The notes: generated by a model from the letters alone, not told the origin. Counted from the first letter of the stretch, positions 32,870-46,705 are shown. The stretch is DNA of 64,000 nucleotides from Saccharum officinarum (GCA_020631735.1 CM036170.1:69889737-69953736); one strand, 5' to 3'. Made by a program: numbers and translations.

Positions 32870-35800
32870 GATTTCAAACCAACTTACATACCAGCCAAGA
32901 TCGTACTAAGTTCAGCGGTCACCATCACAAGTTACATAAAAGTTCGCGTCACAAATACATCGGAGTTTAAACATAGTTATTACAAACTAGTTTTAGATAA
33001 AAGTAGCGGAAGCATTTAGTTCAAATCACACACTCACACAGAGTTCAAAATACAGTGCCAGCTCAGGATCATCTTCCAACAAAAGCATCAGACGAGATGT
33101 AGTGAATGACCATTGCCCATGGTCCTAACCTTCTCCCATCGCAGGATAAAGGCAGTTGATACAGTAGCCGTAATACATCTGCCCATCTGCAACAAGTGGG
33201 AACAAAGCCCTGAGTACGAGAAGGTACTCAGCTAGACTTACCCGACAGAACCAAAAATAAAAGACACTAAGGATCATGACAGGCTTTCTGGTGGGGTAGC
33301 TGACTCATTTGTAAAAAGTCATTTTTAGCATTTAAAGACTCTTTCTAAAAGCTGTGCATCAAGTTAAATCTTTATTAACCTGTCAACTACATTACACCTG
33401 TACTAGAGTAACATGTAATTAAACAGGTAAGGATAACCAATGATCATTAACAACTTTAATCATGTCATATTCCATATAATTGTCCAAGTGTTCCATCAGA
33501 ATTACTACGATGAAGTCACTCAAGTCAAGTGTTCACTATCAAGTGAACGATGGCGATTCGAATCGATTATTAACCAGCTGGTAATTTATTCCTCACACAA
33601 ACCTCACTCACCCGCTAAAGTGAGGTGTTGGTCACCGAGTCAACCATTTAGGTAAAGTCGCGAGCTTGCCAGAAACCACATGTACCCGGGGGCCGCCCGA
33701 CTACTCTTTGGCCTTATCATCGCGCCCCCGTATCCTGCCACTACTGCTCTGGTACAGTGTGTTGCGGGCAATCCACTCGGCCCAAATAATCTCCTAGCTT
33801 CGCGGTCGAAAGGTACATTATTCGGCCAGCTAAATGTAAGACATGCGTTCAACATGACTCGAGGCCCAACAACAGTCGGTCCTTAATCGACACAGACGAA
33901 AAACACTACAGTCCGAAACCCTGCAAGTTTTCGCCCGGTCTCAATTTCACATTAACACTTAGCTATTCTTAGATGATATACTTTCTCAAACAGATCCAGG
34001 TAACCACCTATAGCTCGCAGGTGACAGGAAATCACCCGACTTCTACCGGTCTAAGCAAGCTAAGCAATTACTTGACTGTGAATCACAAGGTGACAAGGAT
34101 AGGGTAGAACAAAGTAAACAAGGTATAATGCAGCAACGGTTGCAAATAACTCCTAAACATAATGCAGCAGTTAAAGTAAAGCATTAATAAAAATTATTTG
34201 CAAACCGGGGGAGGAAAATGCTCCGGGGCTTGCCTCTCTCGAAAGAGCTCGGACGGTGGTCTGGGCACTCTGGAAGATCCTCACCGACCTCCTCGTCGGC
34301 CTCGGGCACCTCCTGCTCCTCGGGCTGCTCTTCCGGCTCCTCGGGAACTGCTACCGGAGCTACTTCCTGCGATCCTGTATGATGCAAAAGTATAAGTGCT
34401 CATGTCTAGGTGCATTGCAGAAATGACATGTAATGGTCATGATGAATGAAATGTAGACAGATAGGTTCACTTTATTTCATAAAGTAGGAATACAATCCTT
34501 CTACAAGGTAGTCAACATCATCCAAAAACATATACTACAAGCACATGTCATCTACTGCATTCTCTTCTACTACTACTATGCTAAGTCAACATATCTTATT
34601 AAATGCTTCAAAGATACACCAAAGTAAACCTTATTACTAGTCATGCATTAACAAGGTTAATTAAACTCTAATTGCAACTAGGTTTGAACAGCAACACTTA
34701 TTTTGGTAGCACAGAAAAATCTGAGAAAATTACAGTAGCTTTCTATCATCTAATCTAGCATACCACAAAAATTTCATTGCATTTGGATTACTAGAAGTGC
34801 CTACACAAAAATAACAAGTTAGGGCCTAAAAATGAGCATAAAAATACTTTATACTATGAAAAGTATCAAACAACAGATTTAACATTTTTCCTACATTCTA
34901 CACAATCAACAATCACCATAGAAAAATTATTACATGCATGTTTTATTCATCTTTTTCTCTCTAGCAAAAATAACAATTATTAACAATATTAAACACTTGT
35001 ACTACACATCAAGATTTTTCTACAGAACATGCATGGCATATATTTTTCCTAGAAAGTACATCACAAAAGAAAATTATTGCAAGTGGAACCATATTTTTCT
35101 GAACTTTCTATGATTTATTACATATTTAACAAGAAAACAGCAATTTCAGTGATTAAATAAAAACTCTACAGAAAATTATTTCAAACTTGACATGCAATAT
35201 TTTTAAACTGTAGATTTACTCATGAGAAACACTACAAAATTTGTTTCATAATTTTTGGAGCTAAAATGATTACACAAACATTTTCCAAAGTATTTATTTC
35301 TCAAATAATAAAAGAAAAACGAAAAACAATTTTTCTTATTGATAACGGGCCGGCCCAGTGAATCCATTCGACCGGACGAGGCTTTCGGCCCGAGCGCGCG
35401 CGGGGAAGGCAGGCGCGCCGGCCCGGCTTGGGCTTCGGCCCAAGGCCGTTCGGTCCAGTGAACAGAGAGGGGCGAGAGCGGGGCGTGACCACGGGTGCCG
35501 GCGTCCTCGACGGCGTGGCCGCGCGGTGGTGGCGTCCGGCGGCGTTGCCGGCCACAACTGGACACGGTGAAGCGAGCAACGGATTCGTAAGAGGAAGGCG
35601 AACGCGGCAAAGAAATTTTCAAGGGCCAAGGAACGGCGGGGACGCCCTTTCCGCGGTGAGGTCGAGCGCGGCGGCGCCCTGATCGACGGCGGGGCAACAC
35701 GGCTCAATCGACCTACCTAGCTCGAATGGTGAAAGCAAGGCGAGCACGACGTGTCGGAGATGGAGGCGGAGCGACGTGCACGCGATGGAAGGCGGCGGTG

Positions 35801-36789
35801 GACCACCGGCGGCCAATTTTGCCGGCGGAGGTGGCGGTGGCGAGGCCGGCTCGAGCGGTGCTCGGTGCGGGGCGGAGAACTGCAGCGCGGGAGAAAGGAA
35901 ATGGAGAGGGCAGAGAGGGGAGTGGAGCGCCTGCGGCTTGAAATGGCGAGGCGCATGCTCGTGGGGGCCACGGACGGCCAGGTGTCGCCGGCGAGCGGCG
36001 CATGCCGGCCATGGGGCGAGCAGCTCCTGCCGCGGCCGATCGCGCTGGCGCGGCGAGCGCGCGCGAGCGGGGAAGGCGCGGGCGAGCGGGGCCGGGCTTC
36101 GGCCGTTGGGCCGGAAGTGGGGCGACGGCCCGTTAAGGCAAGAAATTCATTTTTCTTTTCTAAATACAATTCCAGATTTTACAATTTGATTCAAATTCAA
36201 ATTTTGAAGATGAAAAAGACATTTTCACAATTTGCCCCCAAAACAAAAGTTGTTCAAAATTTAATTCTCTACAACTTTCATTTAGGGCACTTTTCAAAAT
36301 TCTAAATAGATTTTGAATTAGTGATTTAAAGTCAAATTTTTAAATGATAACTCATTTTTCTGAAATATTTTTAAAAGCAAAATTTGGGGAGATTTTGAAT
36401 ACAAAAATTGCTCCAAAAATCATGTTAATTAATTCTAAGTCATTTAGAGTTATAGCACAACAAATTTTTACCATTCTTAGCTAGAATTTTTACTAATTCA
36501 GGGTTCAAACATGTGTTTTCACAATTTTAATTAATGCCAACTTATATTGCATGTGATGATGAACATGTATGAAATGTAATGCTCATGATTTGTGATATGA
36601 ATGCATGCTTAACACCCAGGGGTGTTGCAGGAGAGGAAAGAAAGGTGAGACACGATGAAAAGAAAAAGTTTCTTTACAAACTAGAAGTAGTGATAGTTTG
36701 CATTGTATGAATAGTAGTTTCAATATTTCCTAGTCTATGTGAATCACTTTATTTGTACTAGAACGACAAAAGAGTGTTAGCCTCCATTG

Positions 36790-38190
36790 GTGGTGCCCTA
36801 AGAAAGGTTGAGGACCTCAAGAAAAGTAAGAGACATCAGGCTCGAAGGGATGTCCCCTGAGAGGCAGTTGTGAGAGAGGTCCAGTGATTCCAGCTATACC
36901 ATGCTCGACATCTGGGAGGGGGTCCCACTAGCAATTGAGTTCCTTGATAGGTTGAGCACTTTGAGAAGCTTAAGTTCGCCAATCTCGCTGGGTATGATAC
37001 TATCAAAGCTAGGGAGGGCAACGGGGCAGATTCGGATCGGGTGGAGTCTCTGTACACCCGAACCCGAAATCCAAAACCGCACCGAACACCGATTCGGGTG
37101 ATAATCCATCCCCAAAATCAAACCCACGGATAACCTAAACCCGAATGGATACCCGAAACCCGCTTTGTATGGCAACATAGTAAGAGCAATAAGGACTTTC
37201 TAATAAACAATGCATGATATATATACACATATTCACATGTATAAACAAGAGGCAACAAATAATAAATGTTTTCATCGGTCAACTTAGAATAAATTTAATA
37301 ATCTAAGTAAACAAGTTATTATTACCATATTGTAAAACACGAGTTTTAATTCCAAAAAAATTATTTCGGATATCCATCGGATATCCATGGGTGGAAAATC
37401 AAACCCGATATGTTTCGGAGCCCGAACCCAAAAACCGTGGGTAAGAAGTCATTCGCAAACCCGAACCCGTAAGACTCGAAACCCGCGGATATACGACCCG
37501 AAACCGCCCCCGTTGTCATCCTCAAAGCTATTGTTTGAGACATCAATGGATTTGAAGGTAGACAGGATCCTTTACAAGCGTCACGTCCAGTCCCTGAACG
37601 TCACAGTGACAGAGTTCTCGTAGTATGTGTCAATCGAATACTGGTACCCAATTGGCTGAGCCTGGCTTTCGACTTGGGAAGAGTTAATCATTGCTTTCAG
37701 TCTCTCCATTGAAACTGTTCCAAGATATGTCAAAGACTTGCAATGCTCGAAAGAATTGATCGCCGAACTGTGATGGAAATGGGGCCATGGAATCTATTTG
37801 ATCGTAGAAACAAACACTCTCAACCGAGAGAGTTTTTTTAAACGAGATTAAACTCTGCTTTTAAAAAAGCATCAAGGTACATGAAACGCCGGGGAATTCA
37901 GAAATGAACTAGGCAGAGCACATCTGCAACTATGCAAACTAAATCTCAATAACATCAGTAGCCATCGTCCATCGAAGTGTTGGGCTTGAACTTGTGCAGC
38001 CATCCGAGACTGGCCTCCAGGCTTCATCAACGCGTTCCTTATCCTTCTTCAACAGCACAACCGAGAGAGTTCTCTTAACCAGTCTGGAAAAGTGTCTGCC
38101 ATCTGGTTGTCCCCGACCTCTAGAACCAGTCTGATCCGTTTCTCTCTCTCCCCCATGGGAGCGAGGTGCGTGCGAAGAGTGTTATAGGGA
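36790..38190 (-). pseudogene. Decayed LRR receptor-like protein (Cf/RLP type), split by a hAT element
   Basis: On the minus strand, fragment one (~38180..38060) reads LVLEVGDNQMADTFPDWLREL. Fragment two (~37790..37522) holds QYSIDTYYENSVTVTFRDW and then FKSIDVSNNSF. After the hAT insertion, fragment three (37010..36835) reads IIPSEIGELKLLKVLNLSRN and, past a stop, LESLDLSHNCLSGDIPS. These are LxxLxLxxN-type leucine-rich repeats, and the order matches the C-terminal ectodomain of Cf-like receptor proteins. The VTVTF block between repeats is typical of the island-to-juxtamembrane part. Stops, frame changes, an unrelated-looking stretch (37800-38050) and the transposon show that it is a pseudogene. 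Such receptors sit in the plasma membrane and sense pathogens or development signals. Confidence 0.8.
37011..37521. mobile_element. Non-autonomous hAT element, 511 bp, TSD TCAAAGCT
   Basis: The 8-bp duplication TCAAAGCT is at 37003..37010 and 37522..37529. The ends are AGGGAGGGCAACGGGG and, inverted, GGATGACAACGGGG. The interior is rich in CCCGAACCC and GGATATCC(A)-type repeats and has no transposase. It interrupts an LRR codon series, which fixes the boundaries well. Confidence 0.85.
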
Positions 38191-39568
<1,378 letters not shown>

Positions 39569-39796
39569 GGCTTTGTTTAGATGGCAAAAAATTTGCCTAA
39601 AAAGTTGTTTGTATTCGGTAATTATTGTTCCATCATGGTCTAAGTAGTCTCAAAAGATTCGTCTCCCAAATTACAGATAAACTGTGTAATTAGTTATTTT
39701 TTACCTACATTTAATACTCAATGCATACGTGCAAAGATTTGATGTGACGGAGAATCTTGAAAAGTTTTCAACTTTTCACCCGAACTAAACAAGGCC
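39569..39796. mobile_element. Tourist-like MITE, copy 1
   Basis: The ends are GGCTTTGTTTAGATGGC and the inverted AACTAAACAAGGCC. The internal phrases ACTGTGTAATTAGTTATTTT and TTAATACTCAATGCATACGTG identify the same family as the copies at 48835 and 54524, in inverted orientation. The flanking CAA is repeated on both sides. Confidence 0.8.
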
Positions 39797-39963
39797 CAAA
39801 TACATAATCTAACAAATGAATAAACCTTACAGGCCTACAGCAACAGTTGCACAATCCATACCCTTCCAAATTTTAAACTTGCTGTTTCTAGTCCGGTCTA
39901 ACAACTCCTATGCCCCCTTATTTACAAGAGCATCTCTTCCCCTTCCATCACAACCAACCACCC

Positions 39964-41173
39964 TCAGAACGGTGGCAGGATTGTCTGCCACATCTTCATC
40001 GACGGCGAGCTCATGGACTGCAAGTAGCCATGGCCTTGCCCGGCCACCAGGTTCACCGTCTGGACCGGGTTGATCGGATTCACCATATGGGCCATGTTGT
40101 AGGACGCTTGCAGATCATCCAGATTCAGGTCGGTGAACCAATCGTTGTCCTCCTTCACCGTCACGGTGCCAATGCCGTTGTTCCTCATGGTCATGGCCTG
40201 CCCCTGCACCATGTTACCGAAGCTGTTCTGCTGCATGCCGGAGGCGTTTTCGATGTCAGAGTCGTGCGTCTGGAAGCTGTCGGACATGGAATCCTCCGCC
40301 GCGCTCTGCCGGTGATGGTGCACCGCCGCCTCCGGCTCCTTCACCTTCTCCCAGTTGTTCTTCTTGTTGTACAGCCGGCACAGCACCCACTCGTCCAGCT
40401 GCAAGAACGACGCAAAGACAGACATCAGTACCATGGCAATGCAACCGGCGGGATGGAACGGCCGCGCGCGCGCGCGCACACACACACACCTTCTGCGAGC
40501 CCTTCTTGCCCGGGGCGCGGTCCGCGTCGGCGAGGCGGTACTCGTGCATGATCCAGTCCGTCTTGACGCCCCTGGGCGCCTTGCCGGAGTAGAACACGAG
40601 CGCCTTCTTGATCCCCGCCGCCCTGACGCTGCCCTTGGGCGCGATCGGCTTGTCCGCCCCCGTCGCCTTCCAGTACCCCCTCCCGGCGGCGCGGTTGGGG
40701 CGCGAGCCGTTTGGGTACTTGCGGTCCCGCGGCGTGAAGAAGTACCACTCCTTGCGGCCGAACAGCGCCTTCTCTGGAGGATCAGAAGAGCACAGAACCG
40801 AGGTCAAAAATACCATCCAGGATTTGGATTTGGATGAATGGATCCACGACAGAATTAAAGATTGTTTTTTTAGTAAAACGAGAAGATATTTTGTTGATAA
40901 ATAAAAAAGAGGGAAAGAACAGAGGAAAGCAGAGCAAGAAGACGCCGGAACAGGGGAAGAAGGGCACGCACCGGGCAGATCCCACGGATCGAACTTGTAA
41001 AGATCGACCTCGGCGATGATGGGCACGGGCAGCTGCTGCCGCGCCACCTTCCTGCAGAGGTAGTACACCACGAGCTCCTCGTCGGTGGGGTGGAACCGGA
41101 ACCCCGGCGGCAGGTTGAGCTCCGCCTCGGCGTCCCTGCGCCCGCTCCCCTCCGCCGCAGCCACCATTGCCAT
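39964..41173 (-). CDS. NAC-domain transcription factor, ATAF/SNAC-like, three exons
   Basis: Exons are 41173..40972, 40773..40490 and 40398..39964, with GT-AG introns and matching phases, giving 306 residues. NAC proteins are plant-specific nuclear DNA-binding factors, and the ATAF/SNAC subgroup is mostly stress-related. Subdomains are in order: A ([20 protein letters not shown]), B ([17 protein letters not shown]), C ([20 protein letters not shown] and [12 protein letters not shown]), D ([20 protein letters not shown]), E ([15 protein letters not shown]). The NAC domain spans about residues 13-172. The C-terminal third is acidic and Gln/Asn/Met-rich, a typical activation region ([15 protein letters not shown]). 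The three-exon layout with these split points is standard for the family. The start is the first ATG ([11 protein letters not shown]); the next ATG two codons on is also possible. Intron 2 begins inside a GT/GC microsatellite. A TATA box lies 172 bp upstream. Confidence 0.95.
40461..40489 (-). repeat. GC/AC dinucleotide microsatellite forming the 5' end of NAC intron 2
   Basis: The plus strand reads a (CG)n(CA)n run ending ACC. On the coding strand the intron therefore opens with GTGTGTGTGTGTG followed by CG repeats, so the donor GT is the first of many. Confidence 0.9.
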
Positions 41174-41344
41174 CCCCCTCCTCCTCTTGCTCTTCACAGA
41201 AATCGAACCAGGTTCCAGAGACCGCGTCTGCTCCCTCGTGCTCGGTTTGGTTTCGAAAGGCGGCTGGCTTGCCTGGCAGCCGCTAGATAAATAATCCTCG
41301 TTGCCCGTGAGCTGGTTCCTTGGCCACCAAGGCGGTTCGGCGCG

Positions 41345-41350
41345 TTTATA
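41345..41350 (-). promoter_or_regulatory. TATA box of the NAC gene
   Basis: TATAAA on the minus strand in the context CATATAAACGCGCC, 172 bases before the ATG at 41173. This leaves room for a roughly 140-base 5' UTR. It is the only good match in the 400 bases upstream. Confidence 0.6.
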
Positions 41351-42998
41351 TGGGCTGCGCAGCGCAGCCCAGCTCGTGCCGCCTCGCGTGGGCCCGGCGT
41401 GTCCCGCCCCGCCTCGAGCCTTCGTGGGCTGGCTCCGGATGAGGATGGGCGACGCTGCCGCGAAGGTTCCCGCGTGGAAAAGCCTCTGACCCTGTTCGCT
41501 GTTGGGTGGTGGCCTGGCCGACGACGGCCGCAGCCCACGCGACGCCCAACTCCGCAACAAGCGTCAAAAGCACTAGCGAGGATCTCGCCAGTTTCCACCG
41601 GGAAATGTACTAAAATCCGAGCCATCTCGGCGAATGGGACGCCCCGGTCGCCGTGAAAGATCCGTGGTTTTGACTGCGTTGGCAGTTGGCACGGCCGCGA
41701 GAGCCGAGAGGGGCCGGTGGCGCCACGTGCGGATTGTGCCGCTGCTGCTGTTTAGTGCAGGCGTGCACGAAGGCCCTGCGACGTGGTGATGGATCTGTGG
41801 CTGTGTGGTGTGGGGGGGCTTTTTCCAAGGATCGTTTTGAGCTGCTCGACATTTCAGCGTCCAGTCTATGGAAGATAAGGAAAGTGTCTTGATTTGAATT
41901 GAAAATTCGTATCACGCTCGAAGGGTACAGCACAAGTGTCTGAAATTCTCACAAGTTTCCAGTCCGGAACGTGACGATGATGCAACATCTTCCGATCCGA
42001 GGGATGGACAGCTAGCTAGCTAAAATTCAAAATGTGCTGTGAGCGATGTAAGCCGCGTGTTTCATTCGGTATCGATGCGATTACGATTGATGCTACTCTT
42101 TTCGTCCATGAACTGTTGGTTTTCTTTTTCATAAAAAAAAACTGTTGGTTTTCTCAGGCGCAGGCTCCTCTGCCTGTCGACAACAAAGGATATGCTTGGA
42201 ATATTTAAAAGTTCAGACGCCATCATATAAATTTCAATCTAGCTTGGACCGTTCGTTCATACGAGCCGCCATGCGTCAACTTAATTAATACAGTAAACAG
42301 CTTACAGACAGGCGGCCAGACAGCCAGTAGACAGTACAAGTACAAGGTAGGTTCATCTCCTCTTTTCTGTACGTAAATAAAAGATAAAAGAAGTTGGCAT
42401 TCAGCACGTGCCCGATGAATCAGCTCGCTGCTTGCCTGCCGATGCCGCCGATGCCTGCACTGGTCCTGGATGCATGCGATCCTGTTCCTATCCCGATGCG
42501 TTGAACCTTGCCCGGGTGCCGGGTGCCGGGTGCGGTGCGCGCGAGCCGCAACGGTGGCGGCGACCAAATCCGGCGGGGGTTGGTAGGCCCGCAGCCCGCT
42601 CCTCGTCGTCGACATCCCATGCGTTTTCCTTTCATTCCTCCTGCGGTGGACTATGAACTACTAGTAGTCTAGGACATGTCTGTATATGTAGGTGAAAAAG
42701 ACGGGCTGCTCGCAGGGAAAACGGGGTCGGAAAGCGATCTTTCGACTATGTTTGTCTGTTTCTTTAAGGAAAAAGGAGAACATTGTGTTTGGCTGTAGTT
42801 ATACTTAACTATAAGTTATTATATTAAATAAGTAGTAATTTTAAGTGCCCCGCAGCTGGATGTTCACTGAGCTTTTACTTTTTTTTATGGAACACTGAGC
42901 TTTTCCTGATCAGACTGTATGTACGGTGTGAAGAAATTAACAGCTTTGTGTGCCGTGATGCCCTGACTGGCCAGTACTTAGTTTATTGGAGTTGTTAC
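41351..42998. other. Upstream region of the NAC gene
   Basis: GC-rich to about 41800 (distal promoter), then AT-rich. ORFs at 42223-42656 on both strands are GC-driven and have no recognisable protein features. No repeat family was identified. Confidence 0.4.
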
Positions 42999-43000
42999 TA

Positions 43001-43245
43001 CTTCATCCATAATAAATTGTAGTGTACTTTAGTTTTATCTCAAATCAAAGTTCTCTAGTTTTGATCAAGTTTTAAAAAAAATGTATTAACATTTAAAGTT
43101 TAAATAAATACACTATCAAGACATCTTTCATAGAGAATGTAATGGAACTAATTTGATGTTGTGTATATTAATGTGTTTTTTAAAAAAATTTGGTAGACTA
43201 GAGAAATTTGACTTACAACAAATCTATAGTGAATAATGGTGAGAG
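43001..43245. mobile_element. Stowaway-like MITE
   Basis: It begins CTTCATCCATAATAAATTGT after TA and ends with the imperfect inverse (AATAATGGTGAGAG) before TA. The internal AT-rich composition and the phrases GTTTTGATCAAGTTTTAAA and GACATCTTTCATAGAGAATG are typical of grass Stowaway elements. Confidence 0.6.
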
Positions 43246-43439
43246 TAGTTGTCATATGGTAATCTAATTTAAATTTTACTATGGTACATGCACACTCACG
43301 CATATAAATACATATGCTAACACAACTTACATCATGAATGCCTTTAAAAGAGCTAATAGATCTTGAGATTAATGAAGTCGTCACATGCAACTTGTTGTCA
43401 ACGGGTTGCTCATATTAGATACTGCCGAAAGAATAATAG

Positions 43440-43587
43440 TACTCCCTCCATTCCAAATTATAAGTCATTTTAGCTTTTTTATATACATAACTTTTTTCAT
43501 ATACCTAGACATGGGTTATATCTAGGTGTATAGTAAAAACAACATACTTAAACCCTAAACGACTTATAATTATTGGAGATTGAGTGA
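43440..43587. mobile_element. Stowaway-like MITE, ~148 bp
   Basis: The left end TACTCCCTCCATTCCAAATT is the canonical Stowaway end. The right arm ACGACTTATAATTATTGGAG is its decayed inverse. The central CCTAGACATGGGTTATATCT is familiar from this group. Confidence 0.75.
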
Positions 43588-43984
43588 GCAATAAATACTA
43601 GCACCCATGGTAGTCATAGAATCAGGCAGGTTCCACCTCATGAATGTAACCAATTATGCCATACCCAATTAGCTCACCTCGCACTCTTGGGGAATAAAAA
43701 GTAGAGAAACCCTAGAAATTGTCACAAAAATCAGAAACGTTCTCCATGGATTCAGTAGGTTCAAACATCATTAACAACAAATTGTCCATATCTATAATTA
43801 TGAAATGCTACCAAGTAATTCATAGCTAAAGATTATTACAAATGGACAGTAGGAAAGTATCTATACGAGTGGTGTGTTTAATATCAACAAATTAGAGAGA
43901 GAAAATTTAAGTAATTTTGGTTAGCTATGGACAATAAGTTTATCAATGAATTCATACAAAAGTATTTCTCTTAAGATTAAGGGT

Positions 43985-44570
43985 AAAGTCTATTTCAAAC
44001 CTCCAACTTGTATGGTGTTATGAATTTCAACCCTAAACGATGGAATCAGGCACCAGACATCCCTCAACTGTTGAAAGCTGATAAATTTGGTCATCTACCT
44101 GGTTTCAAATATAGTTTTCTATTTTATAAAAATTGTTTTCATCTATAAATTTCATAACTAATATATTAAATAAAATAAAAAAATATGGAACTAGCACTTT
44201 TTTTTAAAAAATGTTATCTATCTAGCGCTTTACTTTGCATTGATTGCCTGATTAGGTTATAGGTTTCAGACAAGACATGCCTCAAACATCATGCAATAAA
44301 CTAGTCATGCGATCGACGTGAAGTAGAGCTAAAAAGATTAAATACATAGCATGCATGACTACAAGCAATGAAACACTAGAAACATCAACAAATAAGATCT
44401 TAATAACTCAACATAATGCATCAACAGATAGATTAAAACAATTTATTATTATATTTTTAAGAAAAATAGAAAACCCCCACCTTTGCAACTAGAAGGAGTT
44501 TGTTATCCGGTTTTGTAGTCCAGTGATGAAAAATGTGCTGCCGTGTAAGTTGAAGGTTGAAAAAAAAAAA
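43985..44570. mobile_element. Probable Mutator-type MITE
   Basis: The left arm TTTCAAACCTCCAACTTGTA and the inverted right arm TTTCAACCTTCAACTTACAC match over roughly 40 bases. The interior is AT-rich with no coding potential. No target duplication was fixed. Confidence 0.45.
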
Positions 44571-46238
44571 GCTTTAGCATATGAAACCATTCTCTCTTTT
44601 GTTCCCTCAAAGACTTCAAATAGAGTCACAGAGAGTACAGCATTTGGAGGCAAAATCCCGTGTTTCAAAAGGCAGATTTCTAATTGTAGAGTTTCTTAAT
44701 TGTCAATAGTGGACACAGAGCAATATAATAGGAGCTATTTGGTGACTATAGTGAGACTTGATGGGACGGATACCATTTCTTTACCGAATAATCCAGGACG
44801 ACCCCCGTTGCCGTTGCGTGGTATATGCTCAGAACTTCACATTCGATCACATTGTCAAACCAAAAGAAATTGGACTAAACAAAGATGGCCTTTTAAGTTC
44901 TACGCTAGGTTCTCAAGAAAGGTAGGCCGTAGGCATATCCAAGAGGAGGCCGGCGGCGAGTGACGCCAGTGCTGACGCAAACACAGGCACACTGACAGCC
45001 GCGGTGTTTCGTCCTGCTTCCATTAGCACGAAGGCGTCAGCGACGGCCGCCGGCCGTGCATGCGTGCTCGTGTTTGTGCGGTGGCGGGTGGCCTTGACTG
45101 GACCAAATCCCTGCAGCCGGTGCAGGATCATCGTCACCACTCATCCGACGACCTACGCCATCTCTCTAGTCCGCTAGATGCTAACCAACCGATCCGTACG
45201 TGCGCTGGCCGGGTCATAGCCTCACGTGCGCCGCTTCGCAATTACCTGCGGCTCCTGATGTGTCCATCGGCGAAGCTCTGTCCCGTCCCGTGACTCTGTG
45301 TGTGGCTGCGGGCTTGCGGCGCCGGCGGGGCATTTGTCTGAGTCTGAGTCAATGACGATGTGTATGTAAATGTGGACTTGGATGCCTGTGGGCTCGTTCT
45401 GTAGGATACGAGGTGCAGCAACCGTAGGTCTGTTTGAAGGATCAAAAAAAAGAAAGAATTGGGGCTTGAGATCACGTATGGTTAATCAATGTGCCCCAAT
45501 ACTCCTCTTTCTAAAAATTACAGAGTAAGAGATGTGGAGCTCCTCATGCGAGCTCTGCTTGGCGCAGCACTGACTTCCCAGCGGCGTATGGCGACGCCAC
45601 GATGGCGAGTGCATTGCGCAGTCTCCCGGCTCTCCCACGCATGATCCGTTCCAATTTTCGTAAGCGTTGTCGGACCGAAAACAAAACGAATCGGCATCGA
45701 ACGATTAGAGCACCTCCAGTGTGTGCCCAAATCGAACCAAGGGAAGTTAAATACCGAACCGAGCACACTAGAGCATGCGGACGTTGATTGTCAGAACCAA
45801 AAGCAGACTCCATAGACAGTTCGCACTCAGGGCATTAAAATATCTTTTCAGACGCCAGCGCTCGTCTCTGCGCATGCTAACAGGCCAACACCGCATGGGT
45901 TAAAACGATTCTTTAATGCTATATTGGTCCCACCAGCCGGTGCTCACGCTAGAGAGAGCAAACTTTGCTCTTGTTCGGCTTCCTCGAACCATATGGTTCG
46001 ACAGCAACGCTGGAGCTGCCCTTAGCTACACAATCTTGCGACTGCACAAGGAGGATGGAGGCAGCGGCGTGTCCCGGTGGCCAGCGTACTGGTCCGCTCC
46101 TTGCCGGACCACACGAGAATGGAAACAGAACAAGGGGATTTGGGGTTCTCCTTGGGTATGGGATAGGCATGAACCGGGCTTATGGGCTAGGGCGGAACCT
46201 GGTAAAAAATAATTAGAAAAATATTTAATTAGATGGAT
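44571..46238. other. Intergenic region, mixed composition
   Basis: GC-rich segments at 44930-45330 and 45540-46200. A minus-strand frame near 45050-44930 (EAGRNTAAVSVPVFASAL...) has protein-like composition but no recognisable family or start context. I see nothing that supports a gene. Confidence 0.35.
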
Positions 46239-46243
46239 GCTTT

Positions 46244-46704
46244 TGTTAGAATAGATCTCAACCAAATTGGCCCAACGGCCAATTCGGACCCTTTGACCAA
46301 GCCCTGATCGGGGGCATCCAATCCAACGAGGTTGGTGGCCCCCGTCGCACAGTGCCATATAAGAGGGAGTGGGGGCCACGGGCTCAAACCACGAGGTTCA
46401 CTGCCCAGCCGCCACCCCACTCCAAACCCTAGCCGATCTAGAGGGCGGCACTGACAGCGACGGGAAGTTCACTGCCGACGTCACTTCACCGCCACTGCCA
46501 TCACCGAACGTCGCTGCCTTGAGCAGATCTCGCCGTCGGCATGGACGGCTCCACCACCTCCACCACGACCTCCGACGGTCAGGCATCCAACCTCTCTTCT
46601 CCTCCATCTTTCCCTCTCTCCAGTTCATGTTCCATGTGTTTATTCCAAATAGAATGGTATACCCCACTGATCTACTACCCTAGATGTATCTAAAGATTCT
46701 AACA
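46244..46704 (+). repeat. 5' LTR of the Copia element
   Basis: 461 bp with TG...CA ends. A likely TATA box is CCATATAAGAGG near 46354. It differs from the 3' LTR at roughly a dozen positions and small indels. Confidence 0.93.
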
Positions 46705-46705
46705 A

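Larger units (their letters stand above)
16423..36629 (-). mobile_element. Tekay/Del-like Gypsy solo LTR (~3.87 kb of its own sequence), split by a nested Tat element
   Basis: Pieces 16423..16536 and 32875..36629 join into one LTR that starts TGTAACAGAACCGACC and ends GGGGTGTTGCA on the plus strand. The flanks are GGAGA at 16418..16422 and 36630..36634, a perfect 5-bp duplication. Read on the minus strand it begins TGCAACACCCC and contains TTTCACGGACTACC and AAGTTTGCTAAATCG, which I recall from Tekay/Del LTRs. Only one LTR and no gag-pol belong to it. The segment 35340-36140 is GC-rich with open frames on both strands and is a normal feature of these LTRs. The remainder holds nothing else. 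Confidence 0.85.

Noticed and set aside
35203..36305. Overlapping GC-rich ORFs on both strands
   Set aside because: They lie in the GC-rich part of the Tekay-like LTR. All six frames are open by composition and none shows a domain.
40256..41560. Single long minus-strand ORF of 434 codons over the NAC gene
   Set aside because: It reads through both introns and the 5' UTR. The spliced three-exon model with exact NAC subdomains is clearly correct.
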